DNA of 64,000 bases from assembly GCA_039707465.1 (NCBI GenBank), contig CM077648.1, positions 71,629,619 to 71,693,618 on the forward strand, given 5' to 3'. Under the pieces are notes generated by a model. It was not told the origin of the DNA, did not search any database, and saw nothing but the letters and a program-made list of their open reading frames with translations. The DNA is from Rhabdophis nuchalis (taxonomy: Eukaryota; Chordata; Lepidosauria; Squamata; Natricidae). Below, piece after piece: positions 11,928 through 22,969 of this stretch; the stretch's first letter is position 1, and every line of letters starts with the position of its first letter. The position numbers and the translations under genes were made by a program.

Positions 11928-14545
11928 CTAGCCGGGGGTGGGAAGCAGTTGCAGAGAGGCGCGGGCGAGCCTGCGAACTTCGCACACGCGCTCGCCCGCG
12001 CCTCTCCGCAACTTCTTCCCACCACTGGCCAGCGAGTTTAGCGAGTTTAGCTGGCCGGGGGTGGGAAGCAGTTGCGGAGAGGCACGGGCGAGCCTGCGAA
12101 CTTCACACACGCGCTCGCCCGCGCCTCTCCGCAACTTCTTCCCACCACTGGCCAGCGAGTTTAGCGAGTTTAGCTGGCCGGGGGTGGGAAGCAGTTGCGG
12201 AGAGGCACGGGCGAGCCTGCAAAGTTCGCACACGCACTCGCCCGCGCCTCTCCGCAACTTCTTCCCACCACTGGCCAGCGAGTTTAGCGAGTTTAGCTGG
12301 CCGGGGGTGGGAAGCAGTTGCGGAGAGGCACGGGCGAGCCTGCGAACTTCGCACACGCGCTCGCCCGCGCCTCTCCGCAACTTCTTCCCACCACTGGCCA
12401 GCGAGTTTAGCGAGTTTAGCTGGCCGGGGGTGGGAAGCAGTTGCGGAGAGGCACGGGCGAGCCTGCGAACTTCACACACGCGCTCGCCCGCGCCTCTCCG
12501 CAACTTCTTCCCACCACTGGCCAGCGAGTTTAGCGAGTTTAGCTGGCCGGGGGTGGGAAGCAGTTGCGGAGAGGCACGGGCGAGCCTGCAAAGTTCGCAC
12601 ACGCACTCGCCCGCGCCTCTCCGCAACTTCTTCCCACCACTGGCCAGCGAGTTTAGCGAGTTTAGCTGGCCGGGGGTGGGAAGCAGTTGCGGAGAGGCAC
12701 GGGCGAGCGCATGTGCGAACTTCGCAGGCTCACCCGTGCCTCTCCGCAACTGCTTCCCACCCCCGGCCAGCTAAACTCGCTAAACTCGCTGGCCAGTGGT
12801 GGGAAGAAGTTGCGGAGAGGCGCGGGCGAGCGCGTGTGCGAACTTTGCAGGCTCGCCCGTGCCTCTCCGCAACTGCTTCCCACCCCCGGCCAGCGAGTTT
12901 AGCGAGTTTAGCTGGCCAGTGGTGGGAAGAAGTTGCGGAGAGGCACGGGTGAGCCTGCGAAGTTCACACACGCGCTCGCCCGTGCCTCTAAGCAACTGCT
13001 TCCCACCCCCGGCCAGCTAAACTCGCTAAACTCGCTGGCCAGTGGTGGGAAGAAGTTGCGGAGAGGCACGGGTGAGCCTGCGAAGTTCGCACACGCGCTC
13101 GCCCGTGCCTCTAAGCAACTGCTTCCCACCCCCGGCCAGCTAAACTCGCTAAACTCGCTGGCCAGTGGTGGGAAGAAGTTGCGGAGAGGCGCGGGTGAGC
13201 GCGTGTGCGAAGTTCGCAGGCTCGCCCGTGCCTCTCCGCAACTGCTTCCCACCCCCGGCCAGCTAAACTCGCTAAACTCGCTGGCCAGTGGTGGGAAGAA
13301 GTTGCGGAGAGGCGCGGGCGAGCGCGTGTGCAAAGTTCGCAGGCTCGCCCGTGCCTCTCCGCAACTTCTTCCCACCACTGGCCAGCGAGTTTAGCGAGTT
13401 TAGCTGGCCGGGGGTGGGAAGCAGTTGCAGAGAGGCACGGGCGAGCCGGCGAACTTCGCACACGCGCTCGCCCGCGCCTCTCCGCAACTTCTTCCCACCA
13501 CTGGCCAGCGAGTTTAGCACATTTAGCTGGCCGGGGGTGGGAAGCAGTTGCGGAGAGGCACGGGCGAGCGCATGTGCGAACTTCGCAGGCTCACCCGTGC
13601 CTCTCCGCAACTGCTTCCCACCCCCGGCCAGCTAAACTCGCTAAACTCGCTGGCCAGTGGTGGGAAGAAGTTGCGGAGAGGCGCGGGCGAGCGCGTGTGC
13701 GAACTTTGCAGGCTCGCCCGTGCCTCTCCGCAACTGCTTCCCACCCCCGGCCAGCGAGTTTAGCGAGTTTAGCTGGCCAGTGGTGGGAAGAAGTTGCGGA
13801 GAGGCACGGGTGAGCCTGCGAAATTCACACACGCGCTCGCCCGTGCCTCTAAGCAACTGCTTCCCACCCCCGGCCAGCTAAACTCGCTAAACTCGCTGGC
13901 CAGTGGTGGGAAGAAGTTGCGGAGAGGCACGGGTGAGCCTGCGAAGTTCGCACACGCGCTCGCCCGTGCCTCTAAGCAACTGCTTCCCACCCCCGGCCAG
14001 CTAAACTCGCTAAACTCGCTGGCCAGTGGTGGGAAGAAGTTGCGGAGAGGCACGGGTGAGCCTGCGAAGTTCGCACACGCGCTCGCCCGTGCCTCTAAGC
14101 AACTGCTTCCCACCCCCGGCCAGCTAAACTCGCTAAACTCGCTGGCCAGTGGTGGGAAGAAGTTGCGGAGAGGCGCGGGTGAGCGCGTGTGCGAAGTTCG
14201 CAGGCTCGCCCGTGCCTCTCCGCAACTGCTTCCCACCCCCGGCCAGCTAAACTCGCTAAACTCGCTGGCCAGTGGTGGGAAGAAGTTGCGGAGAGGCGCG
14301 GGCGAGCGCGTGTGCAAAGTTCGCAGGCTCGCCCGTGCCTCTCCGCAACTTCTTCCCACCACTGGCCAGCGAGTTTAGCGAGTTTAGCTGGCCGGGGGTG
14401 GGAAGCAGTTGCAGAGAGGCACGGGCGAGCCGGCGAACTTCGCACACGCGCTCGCCTGCGCCTCTCCGCAACTTCTTCCCACCACTGGCCAGCGAGTTTA
14501 GCGCATTTAGCTGGCCGGGGGTGGGAAGCAGTTGTGGAGAGGCGC
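11928..14545. repeat. 123-bp palindrome-rich satellite array, about 21 monomers with higher-order structure
   Basis: The monomer period is 123 bp (for example CTGGCCG at 12051, 12174 and 12297). Each monomer holds two hairpins: GTTGCGGAGAGGC ... GCCTCTCCGCAAC around a spacer with a TTCGCA core, and CTTCCCACC ... GGTGGGAAG around GGCCAG ... CTGGCC. The first six units follow a three-unit order (369 bp: spacers with gaacttcgc, gaacttcac, aaagttcgc, repeated). A later block repeats at 861 bp (7 x 123; 12701 versus 13562), with one extra unit in the second block, giving 984 bp (8 x 123; about 13431 versus 14415). Several segments appear in flipped orientation. Because 123 is a multiple of 3 and the units lack stops, long open frames occur on both strands; these are not genes. 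Confidence 0.95.
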
Positions 14546-14857
14546 GGGCGAGCAGGCGAAGTTCGCATGCGCGGCACCTCCGCAACCGCTTCTCACAGCC
14601 AGCCAGTGAGTTAGCGCCGGGCAGCAGTGGGAAGCGGAGTGGGGGAGCATGCAAACTTCACACGTGCCTCTCCGAGTTCCAAGCCACCGGCGGCCAGCGA
14701 TTTTAGCGCTGGCTAGGCGGTGGTGGGGAGGGGCGTGGACGTGCGCGGGGGACCTACTTACTTCCGGGTCCACCGGTCCAAGCGGATCGCTCGGGATCAG
14801 TAAATTTGACGAAAGGGCTCGCGGGAGCCCGTGCGAACCCTTAGGAACCCACCCCTG

Positions 14858-14865
14858 CTCAAGAC
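14858..14865. repeat. 8-bp target site duplication (right), CTCAAGAC
   Basis: An exact copy of 10092-10099 directly follows the CCCCTG end of the hAT-type element. Confidence 0.95.
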
Positions 14866-15575
14866 CAGCTTTGGGCAGTCCGGCCAGACCACTCTCGATG
14901 GAAGGTAACTCATTCCGAATCCGAGTGATTTTGTCCTGCAGATAAATCCCAAATTCCTCTGCTCGTCCCTGCAGCGGGGCTTCCCGCGGCCTCTGGTGAA
15001 GGAGGGAGCGGGTTACCCCAAACAGGGCGACAGGGCGGTTATCTGCGGATGGAATAAGGGTGGCACAATACTCACGTTTGGCCACCCTTATCGCCACTAA
15101 GTAAGTCCTAATATGGGCTCTCACTAGTGTTCGGTCGGCTTCGGAGCGAGAGGATCTCCATCTGCTCTCTAGGCATCTCCTGTGGCGTTTCATCTCCCTC
15201 AGCTCCTCAGTAAACCAAGGAGCCTGGGTGACTCGTCGCCGCAAGAGAGGCCGCAAGGGCGCGACTCGGTCCAAGGCCCCCGTGGCCGCACTTAACCATG
15301 TGGTCACTAGGTCCTCAGTCGAGTCGCGGGGCAGGGTCACAGGAATTGGCCCAAGCTCCCTCTGGAACCCATCTGGGTCCATCAGGAGCCTGGGGCGGAA
15401 CCATCTAGGAATGTCGGGCTCCGCCTCCCCGCGGTGAGGTTAGGCGATTGGAAAGTCCAGCCGGAGGAGAGCGTGATCTGTCCATGACAAGGGTGTGATG
15501 GCTAAATCCCCTGTTCCCAGATCACTACTCCACTGTCCCGAAACGAAGATCAAATCCAGGGTGTGTCCTCCCTCA
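14866..15575 (-). pseudogene. L2-group ORF2, copy B, 5' portion (endonuclease end)
   Basis: This continues copy B on the far side of the hAT insertion. Minus-strand coding runs from HTLDLIF and SWTDHALLRLDF (end of the AP-type endonuclease, about 15575-15440) through FRPRLLMDP and FTEELREMKR to SIESGLAGLPKAGLE at 14866. There is a frame break at about 15437. The LINE stops at about 15575, so the copy is 5'-truncated. Confidence 0.85.
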
Positions 15576-16545
15576 TAGTCTCTCTGTCTATGGGGTATTA
15601 TATTTAATTGGGAATGTTATTTTAGTTTAACTTAGTTTTAATGGGGATTTTTAGCACAGGTATAGCCTGGGTACACTATGTAATATAATAAAAAGTGCAA
15701 TAGGAAAAAAAGCTCTTCTATGTGACAATTTATAAGATTAAGAACAAAAACTGTACAGAATATAGAAAAATCAGTCTCAAAGTGCATTCTTCAACATGTC
15801 TCTAATCACTGTAGAAGCATCTTATTATTCTGCTTGAACAATGACAATGTGGACTTTCTCACTAACTTACAAATAAGCACATCTTTTTTTCTCCATCAAA
15901 TGAAAAATGTGTAGATATTTTTTCTATGTTACTTCAACTTGAATAGTTCCATTAGGTTTAATTGATCAATGTTGCAAATGTCAACATCTGCACATTGATA
16001 CCACTGAGCAGAGCAGGAGTGCCCAGATGGAACATTTCTACCAGAGCCCTGTCATAATCAGACAGGTTTTATAATTAACAAAGAGAAGAGCACTAGAAGA
16101 TTTTGTGTGTGTTCTTCCTGTGAATATATTCGCCGTGGGTGGCTTAATTTAACAAAGAGGCTTGGGTAGAGCTGAGGAGCTACCAAGGGTATGCTTGCTG
16201 CCAGTATATCACAGTTTAAAGTTAATAGCATTAGTTCTTTCTTTGTATATTGTAGGTCCCAAACAATCTCCTACAAAATGAAAAGGTCCTTTTTTCAATC
16301 AAAGGGTAGTTAAAACTCAGTGTACAATCACAAGCAAAACACTGAGATAGATGCTTTTATACCTTAGACATACAATCTGTCCTTGCAGTAGTTGCTTGCA
16401 ATTTGCAATTTGGGAACTCAGCAGCAGGACCTTCATCAAGGCAAGACCCTGGGGTTTCTCTGTGGTTTAGTTAACCAGCTCTGTCTCCTAGCTGTTATCC
16501 TTTCATTTATTGTCTGCCTTACTATCTCATCCTTCTTGCCGTTAC
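15576..16545. other. Unassigned non-coding DNA
   Basis: AT-rich sequence. A stretch at 15620-15700 ('agtttaacttagttttaatggg', 'tttttagcacagg') weakly resembles the 3' UTR of the L2 family, but no tail or coding sequence confirms it. No gene is seen. Confidence 0.35.
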
Positions 16546-16622
<77 letters not shown>

Positions 16623-16670
16623 TTATTAAATTTATAGACCACACCCTCTCCCCGAAGGGACCTAACCACT
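16546..16670 (-). repeat. (AAT)n microsatellite joined to an L2 3' end
   Basis: About 25 AAT units (16546-16622) lead into 'tttattaaatttatagaccacaccctctccccgaagggacc', the reverse complement of the 3' end shared by the L2-group copies. The microsatellite is therefore the expanded tail of an extremely 5'-truncated antisense LINE. Confidence 0.85.
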
Positions 16671-18897
16671 ATCTGCCATCATAAAAAATTGACATGCTGG
16701 CCAGATGGCTGTAGCTGCAGCCGCTTGTGCATCAGTTTAAAATTAAATATATTCTCTTAGCCTAGCTGTGATCAATCAGCCACACCCTTGAGTGAGCACT
16801 GGCTGATGAGAGACCTGTCTCCCTTTTGCCCCAATGTTCCCATAATTAGCTAGGTGCCCCCAAATTATCAGATAATTTGGCCACAGTCATAAGTATTGTG
16901 TTCAGAAAATCACCTTAAAGGCTGCACATCACCTACCATTCCGCCACAGCACTGTTCCTGAGGGGGAGGGGGAAATGTTCTCCATGTTGGATATTTAACT
17001 TCCATCTATTACCATTAATATATGGTCAAAATGTTAGATGTCAAAAAACATCAGAAAAGCCAAAGATTGTTCCTTTCCACAGACATCTGATTTTCTAATA
17101 TTACAGAGTACACTCTTCTGTGCATGGACTGTTTTCTTGCATGTATTTGCAAAAACACAAGCAAGGAAAAGTAAATTCTGCCTTGAAAATAAAGGAGATT
17201 TTGGGAGAGTGGGGAATACTAGGTGGAAAATGGAATTTCTAAAATTGTTCTTGGCCCAAGTTTGTTCACTATAAACAAGTTTTTAAGATAAAAACTATTC
17301 TTTAAAAAAACATTTTGCAAATATGAAAGGTTCTGTCCATTTAATTTTTCTAGACATTTTTTTCAAATTCAGAAAATTGAATGAAAGATTTTGCTAGCTA
17401 ACAATCACTATCAGGAGCCTTAAATAAAGAACATTTGTCTTTTACTAAAAAGAAGAATTAAGTTTACAATCCTTCAACTACCTGTATCCATCTCTCTCTC
17501 ACACATAGGCATTAAGAAAATATACTGACGCACAGAGATCTATCTGTAATGTCTACTCAGAATCAATCTAAATCAAGGCAAGGTAGAATAAGAATCTCAA
17601 ATATCTTGTGGGAATTGAAAATCATATTCCAAAGTAATGGGATGACTATGGAGCTAATTTATTATCTTAAACGCAGCTCAGGAAACTCAAGTGAAGGATT
17701 TTTAACAGGACCTCCTTGGACATTCAGAAACAGGCAGAGTCAATTCTGCCAAAATAATACCTGTTGCATGCTTCAACTGTGCTTCACAGGGTTTGAAAAC
17801 TTTGAACTGGGTTATGAAACCTACTGGCAATAGTTAGATAATCTTAAAATATTTGTTATCTTGCACACTTCAGCTGCCACATTGTGTACTAATTATAGTT
17901 TTTTTGTTATGTGCGCAAAACCTCATGTAGAACCTACAACAGTAATCCAAGCAAAAGGACCTCAGGCTATAAATTACCAGGGCATAAGCTGCACACCAGC
18001 CAAGTCTAGGCAAAAGCCACTCTGATCATGACTTCCACTTGCTTATGCAGAAGTTTAAATCCAGACAGACTCTCAAGTCACAAACAAAAATGTTTAATGT
18101 GTATATTACATACATTATATATGTAAAAAGGGAGGGGTTTCACTAATACAGTCTTGTTCATCATCTTGACCCCCTCCCCCCTCTCCTGGATTCTTCTCTC
18201 TGTCACTTTTGCTCTGTCCATGACCACCTGGGTTTCACTCGACCCCGTAAGACTGGATTCAACTGTATCTGTAAGTTATATAGTACAATAAATGTTAAAA
18301 CATTCAGAAGGCCAGCAGCTACCAGTGTGGAATTTGATTTTCCAGCTATTGCAGGTATTTATCTTTCACTGTATCTATCTCACAGGGAGATATTTCTTGG
18401 CAGTCACCACAAGTGATAAATATAATGGATTTTGTTGCTTAAGTAATTGTTTTAGATGAGATGACAGGTTTCAGACATGCCTTTTCTTTCCAGTGTTGTT
18501 CAAGGGATATGCTTGCTATTGGATTCCACTTCTCCTTTTTAACGCCAAAAGTTATTGAACTCCATCTTTTTCTAGAATTGGTTGTCAAAGTTTTATAAGT
18601 TTTTGAATCATTTTACTTGTTTCTTGTATTTATTCTGTTACCTTTCCAATAGTAGTTCACTGTCTAGCTGAAGAGTAGATTATACTTAGTGAATTTCTAT
18701 GTGTAAATAATTACTGAGCAAACCTTATAGTATATAAGATGCCAATACTAGGAAAATTACACTTACGTACAAAAAAGACAAGAAACATTGTGTGAATGCT
18801 AGTAAGCATTAAGGATATGCCATTTCACAGTGAACAATTTGAACCACTACTTATTTTACATTCTTAATATGATTTGGAAGTGACAGTTCACAGAATT
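16671..18897. other. Unassigned non-coding DNA
   Basis: No gene or confident repeat was recognised over 2.2 kb. Open stretches (17038-17274 and 17549-17833) have no known domain. A near-palindromic 'acatacattatatatgt' occurs at 18109-18125. Confidence 0.35.
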
Positions 18898-18960
18898 TTA
18901 TTTATTTATTTATCAAATTTATACCCCGCACCTTCTCCTAAAAAGGACACAGGGTGGCGT
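18898..18960 (-). mobile_element. L2-group 3' tail fragment
   Basis: 'tttatttatttatcaaatttataccccgcaccttctcc ... gacacagggtggcg' is the reverse complement of the family's 3' terminus (the 'gccctgggtcc ... gggcgggatataaatt' motif). Only about 60 bp are retained. Confidence 0.75.
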
Positions 18961-19049
18961 AATTGCTTGCTAGAGTTGAAGTATCCCAATAAAAACAATG
19001 AAACACAATGTTAAACACAATGAAAGTGTCTACAGACCAAAACACGGCT

Positions 19050-19310
19050 GTCCCATGGGTTCACCTGTGTCCCCCCATTGTGGCCAATCTCCATGGAAGA
19101 GATAGAAACCAAAGCCCTAAACTCCTTCACAGGAATTCCAGCCACTCATTGGCATAGGTATGTGGGCGATGCTTGGGTCAAAATCAAAACAGAGGAATTG
19201 GAAGCATTCATCAAACATCAACTCTGGACAGTTACATCAAATTAATCCAGGAAGATGTTAAGAAAAATAGTGTAGCCTTCCTGGATTAATCAGAACCCTA
19301 CACCACCAAG
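19050..19310 (+). pseudogene. Penelope-like reverse transcriptase fragment
   Basis: Plus-strand translation around 19055-19240 gives MGSPVSPHCGQSPWKR-type sequence, then FTGIPATHWHRYVGD and WVKIKTEELEAF. The Penelope RT catalytic motif is YxDD within a similar context; here the second aspartate context reads YVGD, so the motif is mutated. Frameshifts follow. Confidence 0.75.
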
Positions 19311-19479
19311 CTGAAGGTCTGCCTACCAGCAAACATGGGGGGAAGAACTAAAACACAATAAGAAACCCACAGAATGTGCAGTTATCTCAAATGGGCCTTC
19401 AGCAAATCCCAAAAAAAGATCCAGCAGGAGCTCCTCTGTAATAGACCATGAAGAGAACAATAAATGAAGCAATGTTGTT

Positions 19480-19850
19480 ATTCCATATGTTACAGGAATA
19501 TCTGAAAAGCTCAGGAGGATCTTCAGCCAACACAACTGGGTCCGTTTGGAGAAGGGCGGGGTATAAATTTAATAAAAAAAAACAAAAACATGCATGCACA
19601 CTTTAAAGCCAAGAATACACGAAGGCAAAAGCTTGTCCACCCCAAGGGTAAAATACCCAGACACCAACTGAGCAACGTGGAATGCAGTGAGACTTGTGCA
19701 GATCTGTACATTGGGGAAACTAAACAACAACTTCATAAACACATGTCACTACATAGAACAAACCCATTAGGACAAGATTCAGCAGTCTAACTGCATTTTA
19801 AAAGACAAAGGCCACTATTTCGAAAACAGCAAAGTCCCCATTTCCAACAC
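19480..19850 (+). pseudogene. Penelope-like GIY-YIG endonuclease fragment
   Basis: The text IPYVTGISEKLRRIFSQHN (about 19483-19540) precedes the nuclease, as in PLEs. After a short LINE-tail insertion the frame 19590-19790 carries KLVHPKGKIPRHQLSN, a conserved CSETC segment and DLYIGETKQQLHKHM, the GIY-YIG core in which the tyrosine and glycine are visible. DSAV follows and then a stop. The fold would cut target DNA to prime reverse transcription. Confidence 0.78.
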
Positions 19851-19867
19851 AGGACCACTGGTCAAAG

Positions 19868-20050
19868 AGGCCATCTAAAAGGGGTTTTTATTGTGATTTT
19901 AGTACTGGCATTTAGTTTAATTTATTTTTAAGATGTTTTATGGTATTTGTTGTTTGTTGTTGTTTTATCAGTGCCTGTTCACCGCCTTGAGTCCCACAAG
20001 GGAGATAGGGCGGTATATAAAATACGAATAAAACTAAAACTAAAACTAAA
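19868..20050 (+). mobile_element. L2-group LINE 3' end inserted in PLE
   Basis: 'gtgcctgttcaccgccttgagtcccacaagggagatagggcggtatataaa' and an (AAACTA)n tail form a plus-strand LINE 3' end. PLE coding stops just before it (KEAI) and the PLE C-terminal part resumes directly after it. The tail pattern matches L2 copy F more closely than copy E. Confidence 0.8.
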
Positions 20051-20682
20051 ATTGAACAGCCCTCTCTTAACAGAGGGGGAGGGATATGGCATCCTCTATC
20101 TCCAGTCTACAACAGTCCTTTTAACAGTTCCAAGAAAGCTCCACCCCCATTTGCACTACTCAGGTGACCCTGAGAACACAGATAAACCTCCAGTGGCCTC
20201 AGCAACTCTCTAAAATAATGCAAATGACCAGCTCTCTGTAAAGAATATAAATCCTTCCATTCCCCACCATCTAGTCAGAGCTAAAGAAGCTTCTTGGATG
20301 AGAAGTGAAACATCTTTAAAGAAAAACAAGAAAGTCCAGTTGCCTCTTGAACAAAGCACATTTGGGACGTTGACTAATCAGTGAGGAACTTTACAGTAGC
20401 ATCCATGAGGTTCATATTAACCCACCTTTTTTGTTAGATTGAAAATCACAGCTACAATCACCTTCATTCTTGCTATAGCTCAGTCATTAAATAAAGCAAA
20501 TCCAGAGATAAAGTGCAGCAGTTAGAAAGTGTTCCTGTAGGATCCTAATATTCAGGGTTCTTTACCAAATGTACTATGCTCTCAGCATAACCACTTCAAA
20601 GAGCTCTTTCATGTTCCACATATTTCTACCAAACCCTCAGTTTGTCTGCAAATAAGAAGGCAGATATGGCATATGTATCCCA

Positions 20683-21127
20683 GCGCTCCATGGCACGGGA
20701 CCTAGCTATCTGCGGGATCGCATCCTACCCCATACATCCCTGCGGCCGATCCGCTCCCACAGAGACTTCTCCGGGTGCCGTCCACCAGGCTATGCCAGCG
20801 GGCGACGCCCAGGGGAAGGGCCTTCTCTGTGGCGGGCCCGACCCTCTGGAATGACCTTCCCCCCGAAATTAGAACAACCACGGACCTCCGCTCCTTCCAT
20901 CAAAAATTAAAAACACATTTCTTATGCTTGGCTGGCCTGGGATAGCTTAACTGTTTTTAGGGTTTTTTAGGGGTTTGTCTTAGTTTTAACATGGGATTTT
21001 AGCGCAGGGTTTTAGTTTAATTCTTTTTAATACTGTATTGTTTGTGGTTTTTATATGTATTTTTAATTTCCCTGTGCCCCGCCTCGAGTCCCTTTGGGGA
21101 GAGAGAGCGGGTTATAAATTAAATTAA

Positions 21128-21219
<92 letters not shown>
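20683..21219 (+). mobile_element. L2-group LINE, copy C, 3' end with (ATT)n tail
   Basis: The frame encodes the last part of ORF2 (ALHGTGPSY-equivalent, HPCGRSAPT, then GPTLWNDLP-equivalent near 20850) and the 3' UTR ending 'cctcgagtccctttggggagagagagcgggttataaatt', followed by about 31 ATT units (21126-21219). It is severely 5'-truncated. Confidence 0.85.
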
Positions 21220-21221
<2 letters not shown>

Positions 21222-22194
21222 GTGAACCTTAATACTGTTGCAACTTAGGCAGGCTTTGTTTGAAATGGCTGTGGACTTTGCAGACATCTCTGTAGACATG
21301 ACAAACATGGATGTTTCTTGCAATTACCTTGGAGTTGTATTTTGAGACTATTATCTGAAACAGCTTTCAGAATGCAAAAAAGCAGAGACCCTTAAAAACA
21401 ATCAGCTCTGGCTGCTTACATTTTACCAAATGAATTTCAAAATTGTTTTGGGTCATTAATGGTTTAAGAGTCAAATATTGGGAGAGCATACGTATCCAGC
21501 TACACATCTTCCTTCATATTAAGATCTTCAAGAGACTCTACCAAGACAAGAATTTGCTTATTTGTAAGAAGGCCTTCTCCATGCAGAAATGGGCAAAATT
21601 TGCAGATTGGGAAATTGCATTACATCAACCAAGCCCCTCATATATATAACAATTTTTATGAATTATTCTTCAGGCCGCACAATTGCAGCAGCCAAATCCA
21701 TTTGACTTGAGTGTGTGGTGCTAACCTAGCCATGGTAACTAGATCATGGTTCAGTGTTGTGTTATGCCAAGCCAGAAAGTTTTGTTAATTGATTAAACCA
21801 TGGATTAGTGAACTATGCATGAGTTGCCTCTTCTCTCCCATCCTCTCATTAGGAGCAAGTCATTTTCCCATTTGCTGCCTTTATAGATAGCAATTTTACT
21901 GTAGTGAATTATAAATCATGAAGCTGACAAGGGTCACTCCCAGTCTGGGGTCACCTGGGAAAGCATTGTCTGATCCATTTATGAGCCATTGGTGTGAGCT
22001 TAGTTTCCAAACTAAGAGTACTGGTAATTTTTAAAGTTCACAATGTCCCAAATCAATTATGAAAGAAACGGTACAGGAGAACTACCCCAAAAATGGCTCA
22101 GATATGAGTAATGTAAGGCAAAGATTTTTTAAAAACTGCACTAAAAAGAGTCTGTTTTGGAATTGCTTTTCATTCTGAGGTGTTTAACTTTCTG
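21220..22194. other. Unassigned non-coding DNA
   Basis: No gene was found. The 21700-21830 stretch (repeated 'aaccatgg', 'ctagatcatggttcagtg') looks like a degraded interspersed repeat, but the family is not identified. Confidence 0.3.
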
Positions 22195-22530
22195 CAGATT
22201 AGAATTCTTTATTGGCCAAGTGTGATTAGACAGACATACAAGGAAATTGTCTTAGATGCATAAGCTCTCATAAAAATACATTCTTCAAGAATCATAAGAA
22301 ACAACACTTAATGATAGTCATAGGATAGTAAATAAGCAATCACATAATACTAGGAAACCAAATAAAACAATATAAATTGTAAATATACAAGCAACAAAGG
22401 TTATAGTCATAAGTAGGAGGAGATGTAAATGATGAATAATGATGGCTGATATATGCCAAATAGCAGCATTACTAACAGTCAAGATATTGCCTAGATCCTG
22501 TTCTTCAGCTCAGTTCTGGAAAAGTTGGGT
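22195..22530. repeat. Probable interspersed repeat fragment, family unknown
   Basis: 'ttctttattggccaagtgtgattagacagaca' and following text ('aaggaaattgtcttagatgcataagctctca', 'acagtcaagatattg') resemble a repeat I recall as common in squamate genomes. No coding sequence or termini are visible to name its class. Confidence 0.4.
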
Positions 22531-22535
22531 AGATG

Positions 22536-22543
22536 GTTCATTC
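22536..22543. repeat. 8-bp target site duplication (left), GTTCATTC
   Basis: GTTCATTC at 22536-22543 is exactly repeated at 24526-24533 across the hAT-type element. Confidence 0.95.
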
Positions 22544-22969
22544 CAGGGGTGCGTTCCTAAGGGTTCGCACGGGATCCCGCGAGCCCTTTCGTCAAATTTC
22601 CCGATCCCGAGCGATCCCTTTGGACCGTGGACCCGGAAGTAAGTCCTCCGCGTTCGTCCCCGCCCCCCCGCCGCCCAGCCAACGCTAAAATCGCTGGACG
22701 CCGGGGGGGGCTTGGAACTCGGAGGGGTGCCCGGGACGCGTGCGAAGATCGCCTCTCCGTGCCGCTTCTCACCGCCGGCCAGGGAGCTTAGCGCCAAGCG
22801 GCAATGAGAAGCGGAGCAGAGGGGCGAGCTCTTTCACACAGAGACACAGACACGCACACACACACGCTGGCGTGCTCCGAGAGGCTGGCTCTTTTCTCTA
22901 GCCGAGGCTGACGTCTGGCTGAATCTCTAGCCCGCTCCCTTATCCTCACGACGGGGTCGGCAGCGGCGC

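Larger units (their letters stand above)
10100..14857 (+). mobile_element. 4758-bp non-autonomous hAT-type element with palindromic satellite
   Basis: The element starts CAGGGGTGGGTTTC and ends GGAACCCACCCCTG, giving a perfect 12-bp terminal inverted repeat. Flanking octamers are identical (CTCAAGAC). An 8-bp TSD with CAG...CTG ends is the hAT signature. Inside are a 30-bp minisatellite (10171-10337), about 1.5 kb of AT-rich unassigned DNA (10341-11877) that includes a LINE-like tail, a 123-bp satellite (about 11928-14545), and a right end (about 14560-14857) homologous to the right ends of the elements at 22544-24525 and 45161-47252. No transposase is encoded. The insertion splits L2 copy B, and the LINE frame resumes on each side. 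Confidence 0.92.
19040..20385 (+). mobile_element. Penelope-like element (PLE), decayed, with two small LINE-tail insertions
   Basis: RT remnants come first (MGSP, then a catalytic-motif region and VKIKTEELEAF), followed by a GIY-YIG-type endonuclease remnant and then a C-terminal segment with FPRKLHPH-like text (20125-20215) and a conserved 3' end (GAGAAGTGAAACATCTTT at 20299-20316). Penelope-like elements combine RT with a GIY-YIG nuclease. Two pieces of L2-group 3' tail interrupt it at about 19547-19580 and 19868-20050. The copy is 5'-truncated and full of stops. Confidence 0.82.

Noticed and set aside
11879..14706. Many long open frames on both strands encoding repetitive A/R/S/P-rich proteins
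   Set aside because: The 123-bp satellite unit is divisible by 3 and lacks stops in most frames, so frames stay open on both strands. No start context or known domain supports a protein.
16392..16637. Frame encoding a poly-asparagine run
   Set aside because: It is the AAT microsatellite of a LINE tail.
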